Assembly: GCA_964345975.1 (NCBI GenBank)
Contig: CAYFSS010000007.1
Span: forward strand, 21,551 to 85,550
Length of the DNA: 64,000 bases
Direction of reading: 5' to 3'
Origin: CAYFSS01 sp964345975
GTDB taxonomy: Bacteria; Bacillota; Clostridia; Saccharofermentanales; Fastidiosipilaceae
The position numbers and the translations under genes are program-made. The notes under the pieces were generated by a model, which was not told the DNA's origin, ran no database searches, and saw only the letters and a program-made list of their open reading frames with translations. The stretch's first letter is position 1. The number at the start of each line of letters is the position of its first letter. Below, piece after piece: positions 9,336-17,854 of the stretch.

Positions 9336-10532
9336 TTACAGTGACGCTACAATATCAGCAGTATCCAGAGCGATAGCAAGTTCTTCATTGGTAGAGATTA
9401 CAAGACCATGAACCTTACTCTCAGGGGTCGTGATGATCTCTTCATCGCCTGCATTCTCATTCTTCTCTTCATCGACTTCAAGACCGAAGAAGTTCAAACG
9501 ATCCAAGATATTCTTGCGGATGAAAGGCGTGTTCTCCCCTATCCCGGCAGTAAAGGCAATAGCATCGATGCCCGCCATTGCTGCAGCATAGGAACCGACA
9601 TATTTGAGGACTTGATACTCGAACATGCGAAGCGCTAAGTCGGCATGCTTGTTCCCTTGTTCTCTAGCTTCAGCCAGATCGCGGAAGTCTGATGACACAC
9701 CGGAAACGCCCAAAACGCCGGATTCCTTGTTGAGGATTCTATCGACTTCATGAGCAGAGATATTCTTTTGCTCCATCATGAAGGGGATAATCGCCGGATC
9801 GATATCACCGCACCGTGTGCCCATCATGACACCAGCGAGGGGGGTGAGTCCCATCGACGTATCGACGCACTTACCGTTCATAACTGCGGACATCGATGAA
9901 CCGTTCCCTAAGTGGCAAACAACAATCTTCAGATCTTCGAGATCTTTCCCTAAAACGGCAGCGACTCGTTGAGCAACGTAGCGATGGGACGTCCCGTGGA
10001 AACCATAGCGGCGCACACCGTACGTTTCATAGGCGTCATACGGCAGACCATACATGTAAGCTTCATCCGGCATCGTCTGGTGGAAAGCCGTATCAAACAC
10101 TGCGACCTGAGGAATGCCGGGCATGAGTTCTTCACAAACTTCTATGCCGGACAGATTGGCGGGATTATGGAGCGGACTCCAAACAGAAGACTTCACGATC
10201 GAGGCTTTTACTTCATCATTGACAAGAACAGATGCGCTGAACTCTTCACCGCCGTGAACTACGCGGTGCCCGACAGCAGCAATCTCTTCGAGGGAGTCAA
10301 CGGGACCGTCTTCACCCACGAGGCACTCGATCATTTGTGCGACTGCGACGTTATGGTTCTCCATCTTCAAGTCCCACTTGCGCTTCTTGGACCCTGTCAA
10401 GTGATGGCTAAACGTCGAGGCAGCAAGACCGATACGATCTGCCAGCCCCTTGGCTAAAACCTCACCGGTATCACTCTCGATCAACTGATATTTCATCGAA
10501 GAGCTACCTGAGTTTACGACAAGTATTTTCAT
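9336..10532 (-). CDS. ackA: Acetate kinase
   Basis: Converts acetyl phosphate and ADP to acetate and ATP in the cytoplasm, the substrate-level phosphorylation step of acetate fermentation. It begins MKILVVNSGSSSMKYQL, the ASKHA phosphate-binding loop. VGHRVVHGGEEF, VFDTAFHQTMP, GFHGTSHRYV and GTRCGDIDPA follow in the family order. Its length of 398 residues is typical. The start overlaps the pta stop by 4 bases (ATGA), so the two genes are translationally coupled. Confidence 0.97.
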   Translation of the reverse strand: MKILVVNSGSSSMKYQLIESDTGEVLAKGLADRIGLAASTFSHHLTGSKKRKWDLKMENHNVAVAQMIECLVGEDGPVDSLEEIAAVGHRVVHGGEEFSASVLVNDEVKASIVKSSVWSPLHNPANLSGIEVCEELMPGIPQVAVFDTAFHQTMPDEAYMYGLPYDAYETYGVRRYGFHGTSHRYVAQRVAAVLGKDLEDLKIVVCHLGNGSSMSAVMNGKCVDTSMGLTPLAGVMMGTRCGDIDPAIIPFMMEQKNISAHEVDRILNKESGVLGVSGVSSDFRDLAEAREQGNKHADLALRMFEYQVLKYVGSYAAAMAGIDAIAFTAGIGENTPFIRKNILDRLNFFGLEVDEEKNENAGDEEIITTPESKVHGLVISTNEELAIALDTADIVASL

Positions 10533-11524
10533 TTCTTTCCTCCGGCTTGAACAGCAGTAATGGCGACGACACCAACGATATCTTCATCGGTACATCCTCG
10601 TGACAGGTCATTGACCGGCGCTCCTATCCCTTGGAGGACAGGGCCGTAGGCCTCGGCTTTTGCCAGACGCTGTACGAGTTTGTACCCGATGTTTCCTGCA
10701 TCGAGGTTCGGGAAGATGAGGACGTTTGCCTTGCCTGCGACATCGCTGCCCGGAGCTTTGGAAGCGGCAACCGAGGGGACGATGGCAGCATCGACTTGGA
10801 GTTCTCCGTCACAAGGGATTTCCGGATATGTGTCTTTCATGAGTTCCGTTGCACGGATCATCTTCTCCGTGAGCTCGCTTGAAGCGGAACCCTTGGTAGA
10901 GTATGAGAGCATTGCTAAATAAGCATCTTCTTCCACGAGAAGTTCAAATGACTCAGCACTGGACTTGGCGATTTCTACCAGCTGCTCCGGATCGGGATTC
11001 TCGTTCAAACCCGAGTCGGCAAAGATGAACGATCCATTGGCACCGTATTCAGAGTTAGGGACAACCATCAAGAAGAAGGCGGATACGAGCTTGGTGCCGG
11101 GAGCTGTTTTCAAGATCTGAAGAGCAGGACGCAGCACACTGCTTGTCGATGACACAGCACCGGCAACCATGCCGTCAGCTTGTCCCATCTGGACCAGCAT
11201 GGTGGCAAAGTAGAGGGGATTCTCGAGCGTGGCTTCAGCTTGTTCAGGCGTCATGCCCTTGTGCTTGCGGAGCTCGACGAGTTGATTGCGCATCTCCTCT
11301 TTTTGATCATAGTGCGCAGGATCCACCACCGTGATGCCGTCGAGATTCCGGTCAGCTGCAGCAGTGCGAATCTCTTCTTCAGCACCGATGAGGACAATCT
11401 TAGCGATGCCTTGATCTGTCAATTTGACCGCAGCATCGAGTACCCTCTCATCGGTTGACTCCGGTAAAACGATCGTCTTTCGGTTCGCCTTGGCTCGTTC
11501 CTTCAATCGCTCAATTAAGCTCAT
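10529..11524 (-). CDS. pta: Phosphate acetyltransferase
   Basis: Makes acetyl phosphate from acetyl-CoA and phosphate and feeds AckA. The 331-residue protein is the short single-domain form, with N-terminal MSLIERLKERAKANRKTIVL, VLPESTDERVL, the DGMVAGAVSSTS segment and the conserved C-terminal GCTDEDIVGVVAITAVQA. A GGGGTAG ribosome site lies just upstream of ATG 11524. It is the first gene of the pta-ackA operon; the gap to the fucosidase gene is only 61 bases, so a promoter there would have to be compact. Confidence 0.96.
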   Translation of the reverse strand: MSLIERLKERAKANRKTIVLPESTDERVLDAAVKLTDQGIAKIVLIGAEEEIRTAAADRNLDGITVVDPAHYDQKEEMRNQLVELRKHKGMTPEQAEATLENPLYFATMLVQMGQADGMVAGAVSSTSSVLRPALQILKTAPGTKLVSAFFLMVVPNSEYGANGSFIFADSGLNENPDPEQLVEIAKSSAESFELLVEEDAYLAMLSYSTKGSASSELTEKMIRATELMKDTYPEIPCDGELQVDAAIVPSVAASKAPGSDVAGKANVLIFPNLDAGNIGYKLVQRLAKAEAYGPVLQGIGAPVNDLSRGCTDEDIVGVVAITAVQAGGKK

Positions 11525-11585
11525 CTTCTACCCCTTGCTTTGTTTCAATTCCTATACATTCCCGGCATTATTACCTAATTATGAC

Positions 11586-13970
11586 TTATAGAAGAGTATA
11601 TGCTCCCGACGGCGTTTGCTCAAGGTTTATGCGCCCCGGGGCAAGATCCGTGATCACGGTCTCTTTTTTGATTTTGACGGTTAGAGGCACGCTTGTCTTC
11701 AAACCGACATATGTGATGTTACCTCGCTCAAAATCAAGGTCGACTTCCGTACCATGAGCAGCTCTGAGGCCACGGACTTTCCCGGTCCAAGAACTTGGCA
11801 TTGCCTTCCCCAGGTGGAGTGTCTGCAATTCCTCACCTTCATTTTGAACAAAAAATTCCGCAATCCCTGCTGCAGCTCCGAAGTTCCCGTCAATTTGAAA
11901 GGGTGGATGGGCATCGAAGAGATTGGCATAGACCGACCCGAGACGTCTACGCCCCTTGCCGGATTCATCGAAGGCAGGTCGAAGGAGCGTTCTCAAGATG
12001 CTATAGGCTCTGTCACCGTCGGCGAATCTTGCCCAGAGAGCAATTCGCCATGCCATTCCCCAGCCGGTTGCCTCATCGCCTCGTACTTCGAGGGAGCGGC
12101 GGAAAGCTTCAAACAGTTCAGGGGTTTCTTCCGTCACGGATCTCCCCGGATAGACCGCTAGAAGGTGACTGACATGGCGGTGATGCATGTCTTTTTCAAC
12201 ATGCTCTTCACCCCATTCCAGGAGTCTTCCGTCTGCGCCAATCTGAAGTTCAAAGAGCCGATGGAGAGCCTCCTCATAGTCAGCAACTGCGCCGTAATAT
12301 GCTTGGTAGGCCGTGAGGAGTTCCAGGATTAAGCTGTGATCCATGGCAGCATTATACGAAACACTCACAAATTCATCGTCTACGACAAACTCATTCTCAG
12401 GGGATGTAGCAGGGATCGTCGAACCGTCTTCTTGCACCCAAGCAGCCAGGAAATCACAGAGTCCTTTTAATACAGGTTTCGCTCTCTCCAACGCAAACTC
12501 ATCGGTGCGATAGCGCAGTCTTTCAAGCCACTGGAGGGCCAGCCAAGCACCCCCCATGGGCCAGAGGGACCAGGACGGTGATTCTTTCCCCCAGTCGCCA
12601 ACCGGAGCGGTCTTTGCCCAAGCGTCCGTATTATGATGCGCAACCCACCCGGGGAGACCATAATTAATCTTTGCAGTCTCTTCTCCTCTTCGCTGCATCC
12701 TCTCTAAGAGACGGTAGAGTGGCTCCGCAGTTTCACCTAAATTAAGAGGCTCAGCCGGCCAATAATTCATTTGAGTATTGATATTGATCGTGTAATTGGA
12801 ACGCCAGTCAGGCTTTCTCAGAGGACTCCAAATCCCGGTTAGCGTGAGTGGCAGTTCTGAGTCTTCCCTTGACCCGGCAATTAGTAAATACCGAGCATAA
12901 TGGAAAAACAAAGCAGCTAGCGCATGATCTCCATCATCGTGGCACAAAATACGTTCACGGAGATCTTTTGGCACTTCCTGCTCACGTTCGGACACAAGAT
13001 CGAGTTCAACCCTGTCATACATCTCGCGGTGAATTTCACAAGGCTTAAGACTTACATCGGCCAGGCTTTTCAATACTTCAGACCGAACCGTCAACCGAGT
13101 TGTATGAGCGGTCACTTCATCGGGCACGTAGAGCGTCTGTCCCGGCTCGGGATCGTTACGCAAGATATGGATTGGAGACCTCACAGCCGATACCAGCTTG
13201 ATTCTCACGCTCTTTGCCCCGGTAAGGCTAAGAGCCCGAAGTTCATGTTGATGGACTCTGTCTTCTTGTTCCCCCTGACCGTAGTAATCGAGCGGAGGTG
13301 CTTCCTTCGGCAACCAGCTAATCTCTAACGGCTCAACGTCCCCTTCAAGTTCCAGCGCCACTTCATAGAAGGAACCCAAGGCTTCGGCATCGGTCGCAGC
13401 ATAAAACTCAGCGCCTGCATCTTCCGTGGGGAGCACCGTCTCCGGGGCTCGTCCGGACAGTTGGATTCTCCGGTCGGTCACGGTAGTTTCCGTCACCGGA
13501 TGGGCAGGAGCTAAACCCACCGTAAGATCCATGGGGGATTGAAACTCGTATTCGATGACCAAGCCATTGGATATAAAAGACCTTTGTCTTATGCCCTCAC
13601 CTTGTACCGTATGAACCCCGGTTCTAAGGTCCAATTCGCGAGAACTCCGCCCTGTGAAATTGGTTTTAATCAGGAGGTCTGCGAGAGGCAAATAAGCATC
13701 TGAATTCGGGCCTTGTAGACCGTGGGCGAGGCGATCTGCCGCAACGAAGTCCTTCCGCTTAATTGCGTCGCGTACCTCTGCGAGAACATCCTTGGCACCG
13801 GGATTATTCTCCGCCAAAGGTGAGCCGCTCCACAGCAGTTCATCGTTGAGACAATAGCGATCGCAACTTGGGTTCCCATAGACCATTGCTCCCAGTTTGC
13901 CATTGCCTAGGGGTAGTGCTTCTGTCCATTGGGTCGCGGGTTTCTCGTAGAAGATAGTACTGTGTTTCAC
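11586..13970 (-). CDS. GH95 family alpha-L-fucosidase
   Basis: An inverting glycoside hydrolase expected to release terminal alpha-1,2-linked fucose from host-type glycans. The start WTEALPLGNGKLGAMVYG is diagnostic for GH95. INTQMNYWPAEP carries the conserved asparagines, ATSPENEF (near residue 523) the catalytic Glu, and FQIDGNFGAAAGIAEFF (near 692) the conserved Asp. At 794 residues it has the usual three-part architecture. No signal peptide is seen, so it is probably intracellular and acts on imported oligosaccharides. No fucose permease or fucose-degradation genes are adjacent. An inverted repeat lies upstream at 14027. Confidence 0.92.
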   Translation of the reverse strand: MKHSTIFYEKPATQWTEALPLGNGKLGAMVYGNPSCDRYCLNDELLWSGSPLAENNPGAKDVLAEVRDAIKRKDFVAADRLAHGLQGPNSDAYLPLADLLIKTNFTGRSSRELDLRTGVHTVQGEGIRQRSFISNGLVIEYEFQSPMDLTVGLAPAHPVTETTVTDRRIQLSGRAPETVLPTEDAGAEFYAATDAEALGSFYEVALELEGDVEPLEISWLPKEAPPLDYYGQGEQEDRVHQHELRALSLTGAKSVRIKLVSAVRSPIHILRNDPEPGQTLYVPDEVTAHTTRLTVRSEVLKSLADVSLKPCEIHREMYDRVELDLVSEREQEVPKDLRERILCHDDGDHALAALFFHYARYLLIAGSREDSELPLTLTGIWSPLRKPDWRSNYTININTQMNYWPAEPLNLGETAEPLYRLLERMQRRGEETAKINYGLPGWVAHHNTDAWAKTAPVGDWGKESPSWSLWPMGGAWLALQWLERLRYRTDEFALERAKPVLKGLCDFLAAWVQEDGSTIPATSPENEFVVDDEFVSVSYNAAMDHSLILELLTAYQAYYGAVADYEEALHRLFELQIGADGRLLEWGEEHVEKDMHHRHVSHLLAVYPGRSVTEETPELFEAFRRSLEVRGDEATGWGMAWRIALWARFADGDRAYSILRTLLRPAFDESGKGRRRLGSVYANLFDAHPPFQIDGNFGAAAGIAEFFVQNEGEELQTLHLGKAMPSSWTGKVRGLRAAHGTEVDLDFERGNITYVGLKTSVPLTVKIKKETVITDLAPGRINLEQTPSGAYTLL

Positions 13971-14026
13971 GTTGACTCCTTGCCTTGGTTTCTAGAGCAT
14001 TCTGCGTTCAATCTTTGCACTTAAGA

Positions 14027-14051
14027 ACGGAACGTGAGCGCTTCATTCCGT
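14027..14051. promoter_or_regulatory. Inverted repeat in the fucosidase/tmcAL divergent promoter region
   Basis: ACGGAA and TTCCGT arms (6 bp) flank a 13-base centre containing AGCGCT. It sits 57 bases upstream of the GH95 start in the only intergenic space between two divergent genes, so an operator for a sugar-responsive repressor is possible. No matching regulator gene is nearby. Confidence 0.3.
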
Positions 14052-14102
14052 CCGCGTAAGCTTACTACACTCTGAGGGGCACCCTGCGTTATACTGGCCG
14101 GT

Positions 14103-15443
14103 ATGAACATCGTTGGTATCACTGCTGAATATAACCCGTTTCATAAGGGACACGCTCTGCAATTAGACCTCGTCCGTCATTTTGCAGACGGGATTGTGGT
14201 CGTGCAATCCGGTCCTTTCTGTCAGCGTGGCGATGTCGCTATCCTTGACCCATGGGCAAGAGCGGAGATTGCCGTGGCCAACGGTGCAGACCTTGTCCTT
14301 CAACTCCCAACCGGCATCGCCTTACGATCGGCCGAAGACTTTGCGAAAGGCGCTGTCCGTTCCCTCCTCGGTACCGGCATTGTAAATCAAATTTTCTGTG
14401 GCTCTGAAGATCCTCAAGCTAGAGAGCTTCTGGTCAAAGCAGCAAGGATTAGGCTCCAAGAAAATGACCGATATCGTGAGATCCTCCAAGCACAATTGGC
14501 AGACGGCCATGCATGGTCTGAAGCCAGTTTTCGTGCGCTTCGGGAATGCCTCCACCTCGATGAGTCGGAGATGGTGAGCCTTCGCACCCCGAATAATATG
14601 CTCGCCATGGCTTATCTCATGGAGCTCGAAGATACCGCGGTTAATCTCTTTATCCATTCCAGAAGAACGTCTGACCCTACCAATGAATTCGAGGTCGTGG
14701 GGCCGAACCTACACGCTAAGCTGCAAATCGACGCGCTAGAGGGACCCATAAGCTCTGCCAGTGACCTTCGTGCGAAGATTCGCACAGCTAAGACCATGGC
14801 CGACCTCGTCCAAGACGCTGGACCCTACTTGCCTAAGTCTGCAAGGGCCCGTCTTTACCAAGCACATCATGAAGGCACGCTTCTCACGAACGATGCTCTC
14901 CTTCTCCCCGCCTTAGCTGTGCTTCTGAGGGCATCGAACGAAGAGCTCGATACTTTCTTCCCGGATGGATTGGGACGACGGTTACAATCAAAAGCCTCCC
15001 TCATCATCCGTGAACTCCCCGCCTACGATGATCCGTTCGAAGAGCTGATCCGCCAAACGTCATCGAGGCGGTATCCTTTAAATGCTGTGCGAAGAGGATT
15101 GGTCCAATTTCTGGTGGATCCGCAGGCTTTTGGAAGGGATGTTGAGGCACCGTTCCTCATCGTGCTAGCTTATAGCCGCACCGGACGCTATCTCTTAAAA
15201 CGCATGCGACGCAGTGCGAGCATTCCTATTCTGACCAAAGCAAGCGACCTCCTTACGCTGGAGGACAAAGCAGCTGCAGAGACCGAGCTTAGGGCGCAGC
15301 GGCTCTATCGAAGCCTCACCAAAGGCAAGGGACCCGAGTTCTTCACTCAAGTCCCTCAACAAATAAAACAAGCAAAATTCAAAGGCGATCCTACACGGAT
15401 CCAATTCTCTGATTTCCGGATATCAAAGAACGATGAACCCTAG
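14103..15443 (+). CDS. tmcAL: tRNA(Met) cytidine acetate ligase TmcAL
   Basis: TmcAL activates acetate with ATP and acetylates the wobble cytidine of elongator tRNA-Met. The N-terminal nucleotidyltransferase motif GITAEYNPFHKGH and the following VVQSGPFCQRGDVAIL are the family hallmarks; SRRTSDPTNEFEV and the region around 330 (TSSRRYPLNAVRRGLVQFL) complete the profile. It was long annotated as a putative nucleotidyltransferase (YlbM). Its 446 residues are slightly longer than the roughly 400 usual. It shares a divergent promoter region with the GH95 gene and ends 4 bases from a convergent esterase gene. Confidence 0.92.
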   Translation: MNIVGITAEYNPFHKGHALQLDLVRHFADGIVVVQSGPFCQRGDVAILDPWARAEIAVANGADLVLQLPTGIALRSAEDFAKGAVRSLLGTGIVNQIFCGSEDPQARELLVKAARIRLQENDRYREILQAQLADGHAWSEASFRALRECLHLDESEMVSLRTPNNMLAMAYLMELEDTAVNLFIHSRRTSDPTNEFEVVGPNLHAKLQIDALEGPISSASDLRAKIRTAKTMADLVQDAGPYLPKSARARLYQAHHEGTLLTNDALLLPALAVLLRASNEELDTFFPDGLGRRLQSKASLIIRELPAYDDPFEELIRQTSSRRYPLNAVRRGLVQFLVDPQAFGRDVEAPFLIVLAYSRTGRYLLKRMRRSASIPILTKASDLLTLEDKAAAETELRAQRLYRSLTKGKGPEFFTQVPQQIKQAKFKGDPTRIQFSDFRISKNDEP

Positions 15444-15447
15444 AAGC

Positions 15448-16233
15448 TTAGAGATCCAATTGCAACCAATCTTGTAGCATTGGCCACCACGCTTGGATTT
15501 CCGGATACTCGGGTTCCTCTGCCCAACGTGTCACGCTCGAGCCCAAGGACTGCCCGTGACCCCCTGTTGTGAAAACATGGAGTGCAGAAGGAATCCCTGC
15601 AGCAACCAACGAACTATAATAATCAATCGTGCCTTGGACCGGGCAAACCGTATCATCAAAAGAATGGAAGATGAACGTTGGTACTGTCCCGTCATGGATC
15701 TGTTCCTTCGGCCAGCGCATAAAGAACTCTGCGACCTTCGCCAAGACTTCGATCGGCATATTACGCTCTGCGGCAAAATCCTCCGCCTCTTCATCCGTCA
15801 TCTCCATCTGCTGCGTGAAATCAAGTTTCACTGCCGGATAGCATAGGACGGCACGATGGAGACGATCGCTGAAACGATTCGATGCCCACGCTGCGAGGTG
15901 ACCGCCCGCAGAGAAGCCTAAGACCGTCACGCGAGTCATATCAAGCGAGTCTTCCTCAGCTCTAGAATCCAAGAAGTCCAGGGTCTGTGTGATCTCCTTG
16001 AATAAGTCCTCAAAATTGTAGATGCGCTGTGTCAGAACCGTATAGCGCAAGATGCACGCATGCATGCCCGCAGCACGAGCGGCATTGGCGATTGGGTACG
16101 CTTCATGGTCTGCAAGATGCATGTAGCCGCCACCCGGAAAGATTAGGAGGACAGGCTTCTTCTTGCCATCGTAAACCTTCTCTAGCGGGTAATACTCGAG
16201 GAAGGCCGTTTCATTAAGTGTGATTTTATCCAT
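15448..16233 (-). CDS. Alpha/beta-hydrolase esterase
   Basis: A cytoplasmic esterase of the acetyl-esterase/BD-FAE type. The oxyanion-hole motif reads LIFPGGGYMHL, the nucleophile elbow is VLGFSAGGHLAAW, the acid is in HSFDDTVCP, and the base is in TTGGHGQSL. The substrate is not evident; sugar acetyl esters are likely from the family. ATG 16233 is preferred over ATG 16245 because a GGAG ribosome site overlaps the upstream codon and is correctly spaced for 16233. The gene is divergent from tyrS over a roughly 100-bp gap. Confidence 0.85.
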   Translation of the reverse strand: MDKITLNETAFLEYYPLEKVYDGKKKPVLLIFPGGGYMHLADHEAYPIANAARAAGMHACILRYTVLTQRIYNFEDLFKEITQTLDFLDSRAEEDSLDMTRVTVLGFSAGGHLAAWASNRFSDRLHRAVLCYPAVKLDFTQQMEMTDEEAEDFAAERNMPIEVLAKVAEFFMRWPKEQIHDGTVPTFIFHSFDDTVCPVQGTIDYYSSLVAAGIPSALHVFTTGGHGQSLGSSVTRWAEEPEYPEIQAWWPMLQDWLQLDL

Positions 16234-16339
16234 AACATGCTCCATTTCGTTTCTGATAATACCGTGCTTATGATACTCTTTGATGTGAATTTTCGCATCC
16301 GGTTAAAGAATGAACTGCATACTAGTTAGTGAGGGAGAT

Positions 16340-17569
16340 ATGTCTGATCATAGTGCTGTCATCGATATTCTGCAGGAACGCGGTTTCCTTGCGCAAGCAA
16401 GTAACTTGGAGGGTCTGAAAGAGAAACTGAAGGTGCCCCAAACGTTCTATATCGGCTTCGATCCTACTGCCGATAGTCTGCACATCGGTCACTATATTCA
16501 ATTAATGACGATGGCTCATATGCAACAGGCGGGACACAAACCTATTGCCCTGGTTGGTGGCGGGACCGCCATGATCGGGGATCCCTCCGGTCGAACCGAT
16601 ATGCGCCAAGTTCTAAGCCCCGAACAAATTGAGCATAATGCGTCAAAATTCCGTGAGCAGATGGCTCTTTTCATCGACTTCGGTGATGACAAGGCTGAGC
16701 TCGTCAATAATGCGGACTGGCTCCTAGGCTTGGAGTTCATCCCGTTCATGCGCGACATCGGTGCCCACTTCTCTGTCAATCGGATGCTTACAGCGGAAGC
16801 TTACAAGCGTCGTCTGGAGAAGGGGCTCACATTCCTCGAGTTCACATACATGCTCCTCCAAGGTTATGACTTCTTGGAGCTATACCGAAAGCATGGCGTC
16901 ACGTTACAGATTGGTGGCGACGATCAGTGGTCCAATATCCTCGCCGGCGTTGACCTCGTGCGTCGGAAGGAACAAGACGAAGCGTTCGGCTTAACGATAG
17001 CTCTCCTCACCACCTCTACCGGTGAGAAGATGGGCAAGACAGCCAAGGGTGCAGTCTGGCTCGATCCTGAGAAATTCCCCATCTTCGACTTCTACCAGTA
17101 CCTGCGCAATATCGACGATAATGATGTCATCAGGTGCCTCAAGCTCATGACGTTCATCCCTCTGGCTGAGATCCAAGCGATGGCGAAGTGGGAGGGGCAA
17201 GAACTCAATCGTGCAAAAGAGATCCTTGCCTTCGAAGTGACGAAACTCGTCCACGGCGAGGCCGCTGCTCAAGAGGCTGCTGCCAGAGCCAAAACCCTCT
17301 TCTCCGGTCAAGGCAGTAGGGAAGATCTCCCGGAAAACATCGTCGATCGCAGCAAGATCAACGACCTCACCATCCTCGATTACATGAGCGATCACAAGCT
17401 TGTGCCCTCGCGCTCTGAAGGTCGTCGGCTCATTCAACAAGGTGGTGTCTATCTCAACGAGGAAGCTATCTCCGACATCGGCCGGAAGTTTACGGAAGAT
17501 GACTTTATCGATGGCGAGGCAATGCTCCGCCGCGGCAAGAAGAACCACTATCGCTTAGTCCTCAAGTAG
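16340..17569 (+). CDS. tyrS: Tyrosyl-tRNA synthetase
   Basis: Class I synthetase charging tRNA-Tyr. DPTADSLHIGHY carries the HIGH motif, the tyrosine/tRNA region reads FTYMLLQGYDFLELY, GGDDQWSNI follows, and GEKMGKTAKGAVWL is the KMSKS-equivalent loop. The C-terminal S4 RNA-binding domain is seen in LVPSRSEGRRLIQQGGVYLN. ATG 16340 has GAGGGAG immediately upstream; an upstream in-frame ATG at 16310 has none. No T-box leader fits in the 100-base upstream space. A strong terminator follows. Confidence 0.97.
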   Translation: MSDHSAVIDILQERGFLAQASNLEGLKEKLKVPQTFYIGFDPTADSLHIGHYIQLMTMAHMQQAGHKPIALVGGGTAMIGDPSGRTDMRQVLSPEQIEHNASKFREQMALFIDFGDDKAELVNNADWLLGLEFIPFMRDIGAHFSVNRMLTAEAYKRRLEKGLTFLEFTYMLLQGYDFLELYRKHGVTLQIGGDDQWSNILAGVDLVRRKEQDEAFGLTIALLTTSTGEKMGKTAKGAVWLDPEKFPIFDFYQYLRNIDDNDVIRCLKLMTFIPLAEIQAMAKWEGQELNRAKEILAFEVTKLVHGEAAAQEAAARAKTLFSGQGSREDLPENIVDRSKINDLTILDYMSDHKLVPSRSEGRRLIQQGGVYLNEEAISDIGRKFTEDDFIDGEAMLRRGKKNHYRLVLK

Positions 17570-17592
17570 ATTAAGCCCTCCAATACCAAGGA

Positions 17593-17633
17593 AGAGGCTC
17601 TGTCATTCATGCCACGACAGAGCCTCTTTTTTA
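17593..17633 (+). terminator. Rho-independent terminator of tyrS
   Basis: The 12-bp perfect stem AGAGGCTCTGTC / GACAGAGCCTCT with an 11-base loop runs directly into a T-rich tail (TTTTTTAT). It lies 24 bases past the tyrS stop. Confidence 0.92.
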
Positions 17634-17659
17634 TGTCTAATAATCATGAGATCTAGAAT

Positions 17660-17854
17660 TAAGTGCCGGCTTACGTCACCAAGAAAGTGCCGGCTTACGT
17701 CACCAAGNNNNNNNNNNNNNNNNNNNNNNNNNNNNNNNNNNNNNNNNNNNNNNNNNNNNNNNNNNNNNNNNNNNNNNNNNNNNNNNNNNNNNNNNNNNNN
17801 NNNNNNNAAGTGCCGGCTTACGTCACCAAGAAAGTGCCGGCTTACGTCACCAAG
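17660..17854. repeat. 24-bp head-to-tail tandem array interrupted by an assembly gap
   Basis: Four copies are visible: 17660-17683, 17684-17707, 17807-17830 (its first base is hidden in the gap) and 17831-17854. The core is GTGCCGGCTTACGTCACC within an AAA...AAG frame. Copies are identical except for the first base of the first copy. There are no spacers. The core is an imperfect dyad (GTGnCG...CGnCAC). The last copy supplies the TGA stop of the neighbouring lipoprotein gene on the minus strand. The array lies between two converging transcripts. Confidence 0.9.
17708..17807. other. Assembly gap of 100 N within the 24-bp array
   Basis: Exactly 100 N, a conventional placeholder length. The array phase on both sides implies a true missing length of 1 plus a multiple of 24 bases, so the real copy number is unknown. 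Confidence 0.95.

Noticed and set aside
16246..16339. T-box leader for tyrS
   Set aside because: Only about 100 bases separate it from the divergent esterase gene and no T-box sequence or antiterminator was found.
17660..17854. CRISPR array
   Set aside because: Repeats are head to tail with no unique spacers and no cas genes are present.
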